Under the pieces are notes generated by a model. That model did not search any database. It was not told where the DNA came from and saw nothing but the letters and a program-made list of their open reading frames with translations. A program made the translations under genes and the position numbers. Source: Bradyrhizobium sp. 1 (GTDB lineage Bacteria; Pseudomonadota; Alphaproteobacteria; Rhizobiales; Xanthobacteraceae). From it: a stretch of DNA of 64,000 nucleotides. Within the stretch, counting starts at the first letter, position 1, and each line of letters begins with the position of its first letter. Shown one piece after another: positions 35,049 to 44,461 of the stretch. The stretch lies in NCBI RefSeq assembly GCF_023073315.1, contig NZ_JADPJH010000010.1:232097-296096 (forward strand), in the 5' to 3' direction.

Positions 35049-37670
35049 ATGACCTCCGAACGCTACAACGCCCGTGACGCCGAACCGCGCTGGCAGGCTG
35101 CCTGGGACCAGCAGGCGATCTTCGTCTCGAAGAACGACGATTCGCGGCCGAAATATTATGTGCTCGAGATGTTCCCGTACCCGTCCGGGCGCATCCATAT
35201 CGGCCATGTCCGCAATTACACGCTCGGCGACGTGCTGGCTCGCTTCAAGCGCGCCAAGGGGTTCAACGTGCTGCACCCGATGGGCTGGGACGCCTTCGGC
35301 CTGCCCGCCGAGAACGCTGCCATCGAGCGCAAGGTCGCGCCAAAAGCCTGGACCTACGACAACATCGCCGCGATGAAGAAGCAGCTCCGCTCGATCGGGC
35401 TGTCGCTGGACTGGTCCCGCGAATTCGCGACCTGCGACCCCAGCTACTACAAGCATCAGCAGAAGATGTTTTTGGACATGCTCGGCGCTGGCCTCGCCGA
35501 GCGCGAGAAGCGCAAGCTCAACTGGGATCCGGTCGACATGACCGTGCTCGCCAACGAGCAGGTGATCGACGGCCGCGGCTGGCGCTCCGGAGCCGTTGTC
35601 GAACAGCGCGAGATGAGCCAGTGGGTCTTCAAGATCACGAAGTACTCGCAGGAGCTGCTGGACGCACTCGACGGGCTGGACCGCTGGCCCGACAAGGTGC
35701 GGCTGATGCAGCGCAACTGGATCGGCCGGTCCGAGGGTCTGCTGGTGCGCTTCGCGCTGGATCAGGCGACCACGCCCGCCGGCGAGAGCGAGCTGAAGAT
35801 TTTCACGACGCGACCGGACACGCTGTTCGGCGCGAAGTTCATGGCGATCTCGTCGGACCATCCGCTGGCGCAGGCGGCCGCTGCGAAGAACCCGAAGCTT
35901 GCGGAGTTCATCGCCGACATCAAGAAGATCGGCACCGCACAGTCGATCATTGACACCGCGGAGAAGCAGGGTTTTGACACCGGCATCCGCGCGGTGCATC
36001 CGTTCGATCCGAGCTGGAAGCTGCCGGTCTATGTCGCCAACTTCGTGCTGATGGAATACGGCACCGGCGCCATCTTCGGCTGCCCCGCGCATGACCAGCG
36101 CGACCTCGACTTCGTCAACAAGTACGGTCTCGGCAACATTCCGGTCGTATGCCCCGAGGGCCAGGATCCCAAGACCTTCGTCATCACCGACACCGCCTAT
36201 GACGGTGACGGCCGCATGATCAATTCGCGCTTCCTCGACGGCATGACCATCGATCAGGCCAAGGACGAGGTCGCAAAGCGGCTGGAAAACGAGCTGCGCG
36301 GCAACATGCCGGTCGGCGAGCGCCAGGTGAATTTCCGCCTGCGCGATTGGGGCATTTCGCGCCAGCGCTATTGGGGCTGCCCGATTCCGGTGATCCACTG
36401 TCCGAAGTGCGACGTGGTGCCGGTGCCGGATGCCGACCTGCCGGTGGTGCTGCCCGAGGACGTGAGCTTCGACAAGCCGGGTAACGCGCTCGACCATCAT
36501 CCGACCTGGAAGCACGTCACCTGCCCGAAATGCGGCGGCAAGGCGCAGCGCGAAACCGACACGATGGACACCTTCGTGGATTCGTCCTGGTATTTTGCGC
36601 GCTTCACCGATCCCTGGAACGAGAACGCACCGACCACGCCCCCGGTGGCCAACCGGATGCTGCCGGTCGACCAGTATATCGGGGGCGTCGAGCACGCGAT
36701 CCTGCATCTGCTCTACAGCCGCTTCTTCACGCGCGCGATGAAAGCAACCGGGCATATCGCGCTGGACGAGCCGTTTGCCGGCATGTTCACGCAGGGCATG
36801 GTGGTGCACGAGACCTACCAGAAGGCCGACGGCAGCTGGGTGCAGCCAGCCGAGGTGAAGATCGAGGTCGGCGGTAACGGCCGCCGCGCGACGCTGCTCA
36901 GCACAGGCGAAGACATCCAGATCGGCGCGATCGAGAAGATGTCCAAGTCGAAGAAGAACACGGTCGACCCCGACGACATCATCGCGACCTACGGCGCCGA
37001 CGTCGCCCGCTGGTTCATGCTGTCGGACTCCCCGCCCGACCGCGACGTGATCTGGAGCGACGAGCGCGTCCAGGGCGCCTCGCGCTTCGTGCAGCGGCTA
37101 TGGCGGCTGGTGAACGATGCCGTGGAACTCGGCAAGGCGCCGGCGGCCCGGCCAACTTCATTCGGTCCGGACGCGTTACTCCTGCGCAAGGCCACCCATG
37201 GCGCGCTCGACAAGGTCACCACCGGCGTCGAGCGGCTGCACTTCAACGTCTGCCTCGCCCATATCCGCGAATTCACGAATACGTTCTCGGAGGTGCTCCA
37301 GCGCCCCGGCCAGCCTGCTCCAGATTTGGCTTGGGCGATCCGCGAAGCCAGCCAGATCCTGGTCCAGCTGTTCTCCCCGATGATGCCGCATCTGGCCGAG
37401 GAGTGCTGGCAGGTGCTGGGTCACTCCGGGCTGGTTTCGGAGGCCAATTGGCCCCAAATCGAACGCGATTTGCTGGTTGAAGACGCTGTGACCCTGGTGG
37501 TTCAGGTCAACGGCAAGAAGCGGGGTGAGGTCACAGTTGCAACAGCGGCCCAGAATCCGGAAATCGAGGCTGCCGTTTTGGCCCTCGATGCGGTAAAGCT
37601 GGCCCTGGACGGCAAGCCCGTCCGCAAGGTGATCATCGTCCCCAAGAGGATCGTGAATGTTGTCGGCTAG
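35049..37670 (+). CDS. leuS: Leucyl-tRNA synthetase
   Basis: The 873-residue class I synthetase charges tRNA-Leu. The HIGH-type motif is in [14 protein letters not shown] and the KMSKS motif in [10 protein letters not shown]. The editing (CP1) domain carries [17 protein letters not shown] and [16 protein letters not shown]. The zinc-binding-like CPKC motifs are present ([18 protein letters not shown]). First gene of leuS-lptE-holA; its end overlaps lptE by 14 bases. Confidence 0.98.
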   Translation: MTSERYNARDAEPRWQAAWDQQAIFVSKNDDSRPKYYVLEMFPYPSGRIHIGHVRNYTLGDVLARFKRAKGFNVLHPMGWDAFGLPAENAAIERKVAPKAWTYDNIAAMKKQLRSIGLSLDWSREFATCDPSYYKHQQKMFLDMLGAGLAEREKRKLNWDPVDMTVLANEQVIDGRGWRSGAVVEQREMSQWVFKITKYSQELLDALDGLDRWPDKVRLMQRNWIGRSEGLLVRFALDQATTPAGESELKIFTTRPDTLFGAKFMAISSDHPLAQAAAAKNPKLAEFIADIKKIGTAQSIIDTAEKQGFDTGIRAVHPFDPSWKLPVYVANFVLMEYGTGAIFGCPAHDQRDLDFVNKYGLGNIPVVCPEGQDPKTFVITDTAYDGDGRMINSRFLDGMTIDQAKDEVAKRLENELRGNMPVGERQVNFRLRDWGISRQRYWGCPIPVIHCPKCDVVPVPDADLPVVLPEDVSFDKPGNALDHHPTWKHVTCPKCGGKAQRETDTMDTFVDSSWYFARFTDPWNENAPTTPPVANRMLPVDQYIGGVEHAILHLLYSRFFTRAMKATGHIALDEPFAGMFTQGMVVHETYQKADGSWVQPAEVKIEVGGNGRRATLLSTGEDIQIGAIEKMSKSKKNTVDPDDIIATYGADVARWFMLSDSPPDRDVIWSDERVQGASRFVQRLWRLVNDAVELGKAPAARPTSFGPDALLLRKATHGALDKVTTGVERLHFNVCLAHIREFTNTFSEVLQRPGQPAPDLAWAIREASQILVQLFSPMMPHLAEECWQVLGHSGLVSEANWPQIERDLLVEDAVTLVVQVNGKKRGEVTVATAAQNPEIEAAVLALDAVKLALDGKPVRKVIIVPKRIVNVVG

Positions 37671-38208
37671 GATCCGCATCGCAGCCCGCTTGCTGGCGGT
37701 CGCCGTTCTGGCGGCGCTGACGGCCGGCTGCTTCCAGCCGATGTATGCCGAGCACACCGACGGCACGCCTGGCCTCCGCGAGAAGCTGATGGGCGTCGAG
37801 CTGCCGCCGATCGACAAGGCGAACGCCTCCCGCGAGGCCCGTGTCGGCGTCGAGGTCCGCAACGCCCTGGCCTTCAAGCTCTATGGCACGGCCACCGGCA
37901 TGCCGCCGACCCATCGCCTGGTGATCCGATTCAATTCCAGCAGATCGTCCTTGATCGTCGATCCCAGCACCGGCCTGCCGACCAGTGAAAACTACGGTAT
38001 CGACTGCCAGTACAATTTGATCGAGGTTGTGAGCGGCAAGTCGGTGATGACCGGCACGACGTTCTCGCGCCTGTCCTATGACATGCCCGGCTCCTACCAG
38101 CGCTTCGCCCGCAACCGCGCCGTGCGCGATGCGGAGGATCGTGCCGCCAACGAGATCGCCGAGAACATCAATACCCGGCTCGCCTCGTTCTTCACCGCGG
38201 GCACTTAG
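37657..38208 (+). CDS. lptE: LPS-assembly lipoprotein LptE
   Basis: A 183-residue lipoprotein with a signal peptide and lipobox LTAGC25. LptE plugs the LptD outer-membrane channel and helps insert LPS. The pattern of strands and the end ([20 protein letters not shown]) fit the alphaproteobacterial LptE family usually found between leuS and holA. The ATG at 37657 overlaps the leuS end, suggesting coupled translation. Confidence 0.92.
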   Translation: MLSARIRIAARLLAVAVLAALTAGCFQPMYAEHTDGTPGLREKLMGVELPPIDKANASREARVGVEVRNALAFKLYGTATGMPPTHRLVIRFNSSRSSLIVDPSTGLPTSENYGIDCQYNLIEVVSGKSVMTGTTFSRLSYDMPGSYQRFARNRAVRDAEDRAANEIAENINTRLASFFTAGT

Positions 38209-38216
38209 TTCAGTTC

Positions 38217-38263
38217 ATTCCCGTCTCATCTCGGGGCGCCCGCAAGGCGGCCCCGGATGACGC
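38217..38263. repeat. Degenerate REP-like hairpin between lptE and holA
   Basis: The sequence CATTCCCGTCTCATCTCGGGGCGCCCGCAAGGCGGCCCCGGATGACG contains the stem GGGGCGCC..GGCGGCCCC. It sits inside the leuS-lptE-holA operon, 13 bases before the holA start, and could alter downstream expression. Confidence 0.5.
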
Positions 38264-38275
38264 GCTTGAGGCGGC

Positions 38276-39304
38276 ATGGTCGCGCTACGCGGAAAAGAGA
38301 TCGACACCTTCCTCGCCCGCCCAGATGCGGGCCGACCGATCATCCTGCTCTACGGTCCCGACGCCGGCCTCGTGCGTGAGCGCGCCGATGCGCTGATCGC
38401 CTCGGCCGTCGACGATCCCAACGATCCCTTCTCGCTTGTAAAACTCGACGGCGACGAGCTCTCCGCCGAGCCATCGCGCCTCGTCGACGAGGCCATGACG
38501 GTGCCGCTGTTCGGCGGCCGCCGCGCCATTCGCATCCGCGCCGGCTCGCGCAGCTTTGCCAGCGGCGTCGACACGCTGGCGGAGATGGGTGTGAAGGATT
38601 GCCGCATCGTGATCGAGGCCGGCGAGCTGCGCCCGGAATCGCCGCTGCGCAAAGCCTGCGAGAAGGCCAAGGCGGCCGTGGCGATCGGCTGCTATCCCGA
38701 CACCGAGCGCGACCTCGCCAAGCTGATGGAAGACGAACTCCGTATCGCCAATCTGCGCATCGCGCAGGATGCCCGCGCCGCGCTGATGTCGTTCCTCGGC
38801 GGCGACCGCCAGGCCTCGCGCAACGAGCTGCGCAAGCTCACGCTCTACGCCCACGGCAAGGGCGAGATCACGCTGGATGACGTGATGGCCGTGGTTGCGG
38901 ACGCATCCGAGCTGAAGCTCGATCCGATCGTCGACGGCGCCTTCGCCGGCCGGCCTGATATCGTCGAGACCGAATTCGCCAAGGCCATGATCGCGGGCAC
39001 CTATCCCGGCGTGATCATCTCCGCGGCACAGCGCCAGGCCGCGTGGCTGCACAAATCGGCGCTTGCGATCGCCGACGGCACGCCGGCGTCCACTGTGCTC
39101 GACGGTGGTTATCCGCGCCTGCATTTTTCACGAAAGCCCGCGGTCGAAACCGCGCTGCGCAATTTCAGCGTGGCGCGGCTCGCAGGAATCATCGAGCAGC
39201 TTGCGACCGCCGCGCTCGACACCCGCAAGCAATCGACACTGGCCGCCGCCATCGCCCAGCGCACGCTGATGGCGATCGCCGCGAATGCGAAGCGGCGGGG
39301 CTAA
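38276..39304 (+). CDS. holA: DNA polymerase III subunit delta
   Basis: The 342-residue clamp-loader subunit delta opens the beta sliding clamp. Family landmarks are LLYGPDAGLVRERAD near the N-terminus, VPLFGGRRAIRIR, and the mid-domain YDTERDLAKLMEDEL-type phrase (CYPDTERDLAKL) typical of HolA. Co-directional with lptE; its 3' end converges on parB with a 19-base gap. Confidence 0.94.
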   Translation: MVALRGKEIDTFLARPDAGRPIILLYGPDAGLVRERADALIASAVDDPNDPFSLVKLDGDELSAEPSRLVDEAMTVPLFGGRRAIRIRAGSRSFASGVDTLAEMGVKDCRIVIEAGELRPESPLRKACEKAKAAVAIGCYPDTERDLAKLMEDELRIANLRIAQDARAALMSFLGGDRQASRNELRKLTLYAHGKGEITLDDVMAVVADASELKLDPIVDGAFAGRPDIVETEFAKAMIAGTYPGVIISAAQRQAAWLHKSALAIADGTPASTVLDGGYPRLHFSRKPAVETALRNFSVARLAGIIEQLATAALDTRKQSTLAAAIAQRTLMAIAANAKRRG

Positions 39305-39323
39305 GCCCTACGAGTCGACGCGG

Positions 39324-40211
39324 TTACAGCGCGCCTTTCGCCAGCCGCTTCATCACTTCGTCGAGCTGATCGAGGTTGCGGTAGTTGATCTGCACCGAGC
39401 CGCCGGGGTCGCGGTGACTGACGGTGACCTTGAGGCCGAGCGCGTCGCTGACGCGCTTTTCGAGGTCGACCGTATCGGGGTCCTTTTCCTTGCCTCCGGT
39501 GGCGCGCGCTTTTTGCGGCTTGCGCTCCGGCACGCCCTCTTCATGCGCGAGCGCTTCGGCCTGGCGGACGTTGAGGCCCTCCTCGACGATGCGCTTGGCG
39601 GCGGCGAGCGGATCCGGCACGCCGATCAACGCGCGGGCGTGACCGGCGGTCAACTGGCCCTCCGCGACGAATGCTTGCACCTCGGCCGGCAACTTCGTCA
39701 GCCGCATCATGTTGGCGACATGGCTGCGGCTCTTGCCGACGACTTTTGCGATATCGTCCTGGCTGCGTTTGAACTCGTTGGCAAGCGCGTGATAACCCTG
39801 CGCTTCTTCCATCGGGTTGAGGTCTTCGCGCTGCACGTTCTCGACGATCGCGAACTCGAGCGCATCGCTGTCGCTGATGTCGACGGGAACGATCGGCACC
39901 TCGTGGAGGCCGGCCATTTGCGAGGCGCGCCAGCGCCGCTCGCCGGCGATGATCTCGAAACGGTCCTGCGCGCCCTTCACCGGACGCACCACGATCGGCT
40001 GGATCACGCCGTGCTGCTTGATGGAGTCGGAGAGCTCCTTGAGCTCGGTTTCCGAAAAAGTGCGACGGGGATTGCGCGGATTGGGCTTGATGAATTCGAT
40101 CGGCACCTTGCGCTGCGCGCGCGGACGATCGACATGCTGCGCCTCGCCGCCGACATCACCGATCAGACTTGCAAGACCCCGGCCCAGTCGCGAACGCGCT
40201 TCGTCGGCCAT
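39324..40211 (-). CDS. parB: Chromosome partitioning protein ParB
   Basis: The 295-residue CTPase/DNA-binding protein loads at parS and spreads along the origin region. The CTP-binding box GERRWRAS is at 90-97, preceded by the ParB/Srx domain (LKELSDSIKQHGVIQPIVVR); a helix-turn-helix (about 153-178, DDIAKVVGKSRSHVANMMRL) recognises parS. The ATG at 40211 is preferred over a GTG at 40232 because AAGGGAG is spaced well. It is encoded 190 bases downstream of parA with a palindromic repeat between. Candidate target parS sites lie within this window (41.9-44.4 kb). Confidence 0.97.
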   Translation of the reverse strand: MADEARSRLGRGLASLIGDVGGEAQHVDRPRAQRKVPIEFIKPNPRNPRRTFSETELKELSDSIKQHGVIQPIVVRPVKGAQDRFEIIAGERRWRASQMAGLHEVPIVPVDISDSDALEFAIVENVQREDLNPMEEAQGYHALANEFKRSQDDIAKVVGKSRSHVANMMRLTKLPAEVQAFVAEGQLTAGHARALIGVPDPLAAAKRIVEEGLNVRQAEALAHEEGVPERKPQKARATGGKEKDPDTVDLEKRVSDALGLKVTVSHRDPGGSVQINYRNLDQLDEVMKRLAKGAL

Positions 40212-40274
40212 CGCCAGCTCCCTTGGATTCACGGTGCAGCACTCCAGAACTGAATTGTCGTAACTTGTAGGATC

Positions 40275-40387
40275 GTAGGGTGGGTTAGCCCTGCAGATGC
40301 GCCTCGCATCTGCTCGGCGTAACCCACCTCTTCTGTTTCCGCGGAGATAGACAGTGGTGGGTTACGCCTTCGGCTAACCCACCCTAC
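40275..40387. repeat. Palindromic repeat within the parA-parB gap
   Basis: A 113-bp inverted repeat with outer arms GTAGGGTGGGTTAGCC / GGCTAACCCACCCTAC and inner arms GGCGTAACCCACC / GGTGGGTTACGCC, centred near CCGCGG. A truncated element with the same GTAGGGTGGG end starts at 63959. Its place inside the parAB operon is unusual. Confidence 0.9.
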
Positions 40388-40401
40388 GCACCTCTGTTGG
40401 A

Positions 40402-41268
40402 TCAATGCGTGACGCGCAGCTCGCGCTCGCGCTGGATCACTTCCGTGGCGAGCCGCAGATAGGCTTCGCTGCCGACGCATTTGAGATCGTAGACCAGCAC
40501 CGGCTTGCCGTAGGACGGCGCTTCCGAGATGCGCACATTGCGCGGGATCATGGTCTTGTAGACCTTCTCGCCCATGAACTGCCTGACGTCGGCGACGACC
40601 TGGTTCGAGAGGTTGTTGCGCGAGTCGAACATGGTCAGCACGATGCCGTGGATCGACAGGTTCGGGTTGAGCGTCGAGCGCACCTGCTCCACCGTCTGCA
40701 GCAACTGCGACAGGCCTTCGAGCGCGAAGAACTCACATTGCAGCGGCACCAGGATCGCATCGGACGCAGCCATCGCGTTCACGGTGATCAGGTTGAGCGA
40801 AGGCGGACAGTCAATCAGCACGTAGGTGTAATCGGCGTCCGGGGAGACGTTGTTGTTCAGCGTGCTGATCGCGTCACGCAGCTTGTAGGCACGACCTGGC
40901 GTGGTGCCGAGCTCGAGCTCGAGGCCGGAGAGGTCCATGGTCGAAGGCGCGATGTGCAGCCGCGGTACTGCAGTCAGCACCACCGCCTCGCGCAACGAGG
41001 CTTCGCCCACCAGAACGTCATAGGTGGAGCAGGAACGGTTGCGGCGATCGATGCCGAGACCGGTCGAGGCGTTGCCCTGCGGGTCGAGATCGACGATCAG
41101 AACGCGCTCGCCAATCGCCGCGAGCGCCGTGCCGAGATTGATCGCAGTGGTTGTTTTTCCCACACCGCCCTTTTGATTCGCCAGCGCGAGGATGCGCGGG
41201 TGCCCCTGCGGGACCTCAGCCTTGTCTTGGTCGGCCTGTCCTTGCTGCGGTTCGTCAATCACGGTCAT
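40402..41268 (-). CDS. parA: Chromosome partitioning ATPase ParA
   Basis: The 288-residue ATPase drives segregation of ParB-parS complexes. The deviant Walker A is KGGVGKTT (33-40), with Walker A' VDLDPQGNAST and Walker B LIDCPPSL. It belongs to the chromosomal Soj/ParA group without an N-terminal helix-turn-helix. The ATG at 41268 is preceded by GGGGAAT; a TTG at 41286 is less likely. It follows rsmG by 30 bases in the mnmG-rsmG-parA-parB run. Confidence 0.97.
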   Translation of the reverse strand: MTVIDEPQQGQADQDKAEVPQGHPRILALANQKGGVGKTTTAINLGTALAAIGERVLIVDLDPQGNASTGLGIDRRNRSCSTYDVLVGEASLREAVVLTAVPRLHIAPSTMDLSGLELELGTTPGRAYKLRDAISTLNNNVSPDADYTYVLIDCPPSLNLITVNAMAASDAILVPLQCEFFALEGLSQLLQTVEQVRSTLNPNLSIHGIVLTMFDSRNNLSNQVVADVRQFMGEKVYKTMIPRNVRISEAPSYGKPVLVYDLKCVGSEAYLRLATEVIQRERELRVTH

Positions 41269-41298
41269 CGCCAATTCCCCACTCAACCCCTGAACGTC

Positions 41299-42072
41299 TC
41301 ACCCGCGCCGTTCAACTGAAGTCAGCTCGACGATCCAACCATCGCCGGTACGGCTTCGGTGGAGCTGCGGCTGAATATTCCAATATTTAGCGGCTTCGGT
41401 CAATTCAGCCTCTACATCTTGACCCTTGAGAAACAACGCCTTTGCACCTTGGCGCATCAGCGGCTCCGCAAAGCCGATCAGTTGATGTAGCGGAGCCAGC
41501 GCGCGGGCGGTGACGCAATCGACAGGGCCGGTGATTCTATCCACATTATCCCCGATCTCAGCGAGATGTACGACTCCCGGAGATGTGGTGACGCGGATCG
41601 CTTCGCGCAAAAACGCGGCCTTCTTGGCGATTCGCTCGACGAGGTGGACGCGGGCATCTGGCGTCCCAGCCAGGACGCAGGCGAGCACGACGCCGGGAAA
41701 GCCGCCGCCGCTGCCGAGGTCGGCCCAGCGCTTTGCAGCTGGTGCGAGGTCGACGAGCTGAAGCGAGTCGGCGATGTGCCGGGTCCAGAGGTGCGGCAAG
41801 GTCGAGGGCGCGACGAGATTGGTCTTGGCCTGCCACTCCCGCAGCAGCGCGATGTAGCGATCGAGGCGGGCTTCCGTTTCATGTGAAACGGGCGCGAGCT
41901 TCAACGCCTCGCGCTTGTCGGCGGCGATGATGGCATCCAGCGACTGATCGTTGGCACTGGCCTTGTCGATCTTCGGTCTGGCCGGCGCTGCTTCGGGTTG
42001 GCGAGCGGCGCCCTCGCCCGCTCCGGGTCGTCGCAATAGCGGTCTATCCCCGCCGGATCCGCGCTGTTTCAC
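41299..42072 (-). CDS. rsmG: 16S rRNA m7G527 methyltransferase RsmG
   Basis: A 257-residue SAM-dependent methyltransferase for G527 of 16S rRNA. The core has SHETEARLDRYIALL, the SAM motif DLGSGGGFPG and VTARALAPLHQL. The first 55 residues are an extension not seen in E. coli RsmG. The only upstream start in frame is the GTG at 42072, which lies inside a parS-like palindrome (42065-42080). A second palindrome of the same type lies in the coding region at 41875-41890. It starts 9 bases after mnmG. Confidence 0.93.
   Translation of the reverse strand: MKQRGSGGDRPLLRRPGAGEGAARQPEAAPARPKIDKASANDQSLDAIIAADKREALKLAPVSHETEARLDRYIALLREWQAKTNLVAPSTLPHLWTRHIADSLQLVDLAPAAKRWADLGSGGGFPGVVLACVLAGTPDARVHLVERIAKKAAFLREAIRVTTSPGVVHLAEIGDNVDRITGPVDCVTARALAPLHQLIGFAEPLMRQGAKALFLKGQDVEAELTEAAKYWNIQPQLHRSRTGDGWIVELTSVERRG
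41875..41890. promoter_or_regulatory. Degenerate parS-like palindrome inside rsmG
   Basis: CGTTTCATGTGAAACG differs from the alphaproteobacterial parS consensus TGTTTCACGTGAAACA at both ends and at one central base. It lies in codons for the SHETE segment of RsmG. Whether ParB binds it is open. Confidence 0.45.
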
Positions 42073-42080
42073 GTGAAACG
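42065..42080. promoter_or_regulatory. parS site overlapping the rsmG start codon
   Basis: TGTTTCACGTGAAACG matches the parS consensus at 15 of 16 positions. The complementary strand of its centre supplies the GTG start codon of rsmG (42070-42072). Confidence 0.8.
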
Positions 42081-42081
42081 C

Positions 42082-43962
42082 CTATGCAATTGCCTTGGAA
42101 GTCTTCCGTGCCTCACGGCGGAGATAGGCTGCGAGGATGCCCAGCGCAGCCGGCGTCATGCCGTCGATTCGACCGGCCTGGCCGACCGTGAACGGCCGGG
42201 CCTTCTCGAGCTTGGCGCGAACCTCATTCGAGAGACCGGGGACGAGGCTGTAGTCGATCTCGGACAGCACCATCCCCTCGTCGCGCCGGAAGGCTTCGAC
42301 GTCGGCGCTCTGGCGCTCCAGATAGACGTCGTATTTGGCGTCGATCTCGAGGTGGGTGGCGATAACAGGGTCGATGGTGGACAGCTCCGGCCAGATCGAT
42401 CGGACCTGGCTCCAGCCAATGTCCGGATAGGCCATCAGCTCGAAGGCCGACCGGCGCTGGCCGTCCCGGTTCAGGGACAGGCCATGCTTGATCGCCTCGT
42501 TGGGGGTTATGGTCAGCGACTTCGACAGAGTCCGGGCCGCATCCAGCGCCACCATCTTGGCACGATGATGCTGGGTCCGGGCACTCCCAACGCATCCGAG
42601 CGCGATCCCCTTCTCTGTCAGGCGCTGATCGGCATTGTCGGCCCGCAGCGTCAGCCGGTATTCGGCCCTGGAGGTGAACATCCGATAGGGCTCGCTGATC
42701 CCGCGGGTGACGAGGTCATCGATCATCACCCCGAGATAGCCGTCGGCACGGTCGAATACCGTCAGCGCGGCACCACTCGCGGCCAGCGCGGCGTTCAGGC
42801 CGGCCACGATGCCCTGCCCGGCGGCCTCTTCGTATCCGGTGGTGCCGTTGATCTGCCCGGCCAGGAAGAGACCGCGCAAACGCTTGGTTTGGAGGGTCGG
42901 ATCGAGCTCGCGGGGATCGATGTGGTCATATTCGATGGCGTAGCCCGGGCGGACCATCGTCACTCGCTCCAGGCCGGGGATGGTGGCGAGGATCGCGAGC
43001 TGGACCTCCTCCGGCAGCGAGGTCGAGATGCCGTTGGGATAGACCGTGCTGTCGTCGAGCCCTTCCGGCTCCAGGAAGATCTGGTGGCCGTCGCGGTCGC
43101 CAAAGCGGACGATCTTGTCCTCGATCGAGGGACAGTAGCGGGGACCGCTGCTCTTGATCTGGCCGGAGTACATCGGGGAGCGATGGACATTGGCCCGGAT
43201 CACCTCATGGGTCGCGGAGGTCGTCCGGGTGATGCCGCACTGGATCTGCGGAGTCGTGATCCGCTCGGTCATGACCGAGAACGGCTCCGGCGGCTCGTCG
43301 CCGGGCTGCATCTCAACCGCGGACCAGTCGATCGTGCTGCCGTCCAGACGCGGCGGAGTGCCGGTCTTGAGCCGCCCAAGTGTGAAGCCGGCACGCTCGA
43401 AGGAGGCCGAAAGACCCATCGCGGGCGCCTCGCCGACCCGGCCGGCGGGCCAGTTCTTCTCACCGAGATGGATCAGACCACGCAGGAAGGTGCCGGTGGT
43501 AACGACCACCGCCCCTGCTTGAAGCTTCCGACCGTCTGCCAAACGCAATCCGGTCACCCGTCCCTCGACCACGATCAGCTCGTCGGCCTCGCCTTCGACG
43601 ACGGAAAGACCCTCGGTCTCCAGGATCGCGGCCTGCATGGCGGCGGCATAGAGCTTTCGATCCGCCTGAGCACGGGGACCACGGACTGCAGGGCCCTTAC
43701 GGCGATTGAGGACGCGAAACTGGATGCCGCCGGCATCGCCGACCCGACCCATCAAACCATCGAGCGCATCGACTTCACGGACCAGATGACCCTTGCCGAG
43801 ACCGCCGATGGCGGGATTGCAGGACATCGCGCCGACGGTCGCGAAACGATGCGTCACCAGAGCGGTGGCCGCGCCCATCCGGGCAGACGCAGCCGCGGCC
43901 TCACAGCCGGCGTGGCCGCCGCCAATGACGATGACGTCGAAACTCTCTCGCTCTGTCCGCAT
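42082..43962 (-). CDS. mnmG: tRNA uridine-5-carboxymethylaminomethyl modification enzyme MnmG
   Basis: The 626-residue FAD enzyme works with MnmE to modify U34 of tRNAs. It has the FAD-binding [10 protein letters not shown] near residue 14, [22 protein letters not shown], and the conserved cysteine region [19 protein letters not shown] / TGTPPRLDG. First gene of the mnmG-rsmG-parA-parB run. The 499-base region upstream of its ATG (43962) contains parS sites and a family A repeat. Confidence 0.97.
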   Translation of the reverse strand: MRTERESFDVIVIGGGHAGCEAAAASARMGAATALVTHRFATVGAMSCNPAIGGLGKGHLVREVDALDGLMGRVGDAGGIQFRVLNRRKGPAVRGPRAQADRKLYAAAMQAAILETEGLSVVEGEADELIVVEGRVTGLRLADGRKLQAGAVVVTTGTFLRGLIHLGEKNWPAGRVGEAPAMGLSASFERAGFTLGRLKTGTPPRLDGSTIDWSAVEMQPGDEPPEPFSVMTERITTPQIQCGITRTTSATHEVIRANVHRSPMYSGQIKSSGPRYCPSIEDKIVRFGDRDGHQIFLEPEGLDDSTVYPNGISTSLPEEVQLAILATIPGLERVTMVRPGYAIEYDHIDPRELDPTLQTKRLRGLFLAGQINGTTGYEEAAGQGIVAGLNAALAASGAALTVFDRADGYLGVMIDDLVTRGISEPYRMFTSRAEYRLTLRADNADQRLTEKGIALGCVGSARTQHHRAKMVALDAARTLSKSLTITPNEAIKHGLSLNRDGQRRSAFELMAYPDIGWSQVRSIWPELSTIDPVIATHLEIDAKYDVYLERQSADVEAFRRDEGMVLSEIDYSLVPGLSNEVRAKLEKARPFTVGQAGRIDGMTPAALGILAAYLRREARKTSKAIA

Positions 43963-44018
43963 GGGCGGAGTTCTATCCCACAGCGAAAAAAGCCGGAAGT
44001 GGAAACTGGGAGAGCGAG

Positions 44019-44034
44019 TGTTTCACGTGAAACG
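44019..44034. promoter_or_regulatory. parS site
   Basis: TGTTTCACGTGAAACG, 15 of 16 match to the consensus TGTTTCACGTGAAACA, 57 bases upstream of the mnmG start. Confidence 0.8.
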
Positions 44035-44110
44035 GGGTTGCCGCGGGTAGCAGAGTCATTTCTGCGAAAACAACTCCATGCACAGTAGAAAGGGCGTTGA
44101 AAAGGCTACT

Positions 44111-44126
44111 GTTTCACGAGAGACAA
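44111..44126. promoter_or_regulatory. Degenerate parS-like sequence
   Basis: TGTTTCACGAGAGACA keeps the left half of parS but has two changes in the right half. It may be a decayed site. Confidence 0.35.
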
Positions 44127-44185
44127 ATTGCTCGCGCAGCACCGAATGATGTGAGCTGCTGATCAGAGGTCGCCGTTGCGAACTC

Positions 44186-44272
44186 CGTCATTGCGAGCGA
44201 GGCGAAGCAAGCCAGAATCCGACCGCGGGGGCAGCGTTGATTGCTTCGTCGCAAGGGCTCCTCGCAATGACG
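44186..44272. repeat. Palindromic intergenic repeat, family A copy 7
   Basis: CGTCATTGCGAGCGAGGCGAAGCAAGCC left arm and GATTGCTTCGTCGC..GCTCCTCGCAATGACG right arm. It is inserted between the parS sites upstream of mnmG. Confidence 0.88.
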
Positions 44273-44363
44273 AGGCGCGGGCGTCGCTCTCAACCGTCAC
44301 CTGCCGCCCAGGCCGATCGCCGCCAAGGCTGCAACGGCCCGGGATGTGAAATCGAAAGGCACT

Positions 44364-44379
44364 TGTTTCACGTGAAACA
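44364..44379. promoter_or_regulatory. parS site, perfect consensus
   Basis: TGTTTCACGTGAAACA, identical to the palindromic parS consensus known from alphaproteobacteria such as Caulobacter. Confidence 0.88.
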
Positions 44380-44401
44380 GCATAGAAAACGGCATCGTCG
44401 A

Positions 44402-44417
44402 TGTTTCACGTGAAACA
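44402..44417. promoter_or_regulatory. parS site, perfect consensus
   Basis: A second exact TGTTTCACGTGAAACA, 38 bases from the previous one, close to the mnmE stop codon. Confidence 0.88.
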
Positions 44418-44461
44418 CGAAGCAGTGGAACAAGCGCTAGTTCTACATTGAAGAACTAGCC

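Larger units (their letters stand above)
43963..44461. other. parS-bearing spacer between mnmE and mnmG
   Basis: A 499-base noncoding gap between two leftward genes. It carries parS sites at 44019, 44364 and 44402, a degenerate copy at 44111, and a family A repeat at 44186-44272. No coding frame is convincing. The mnmG promoter must lie near 43970-44020, close to the first parS site. Confidence 0.8.

Noticed and set aside
42073..44088. Plus-strand 671-residue open frame opposite mnmG
   Set aside because: mnmG has all family motifs; the antisense frame has none and also crosses parS sites.
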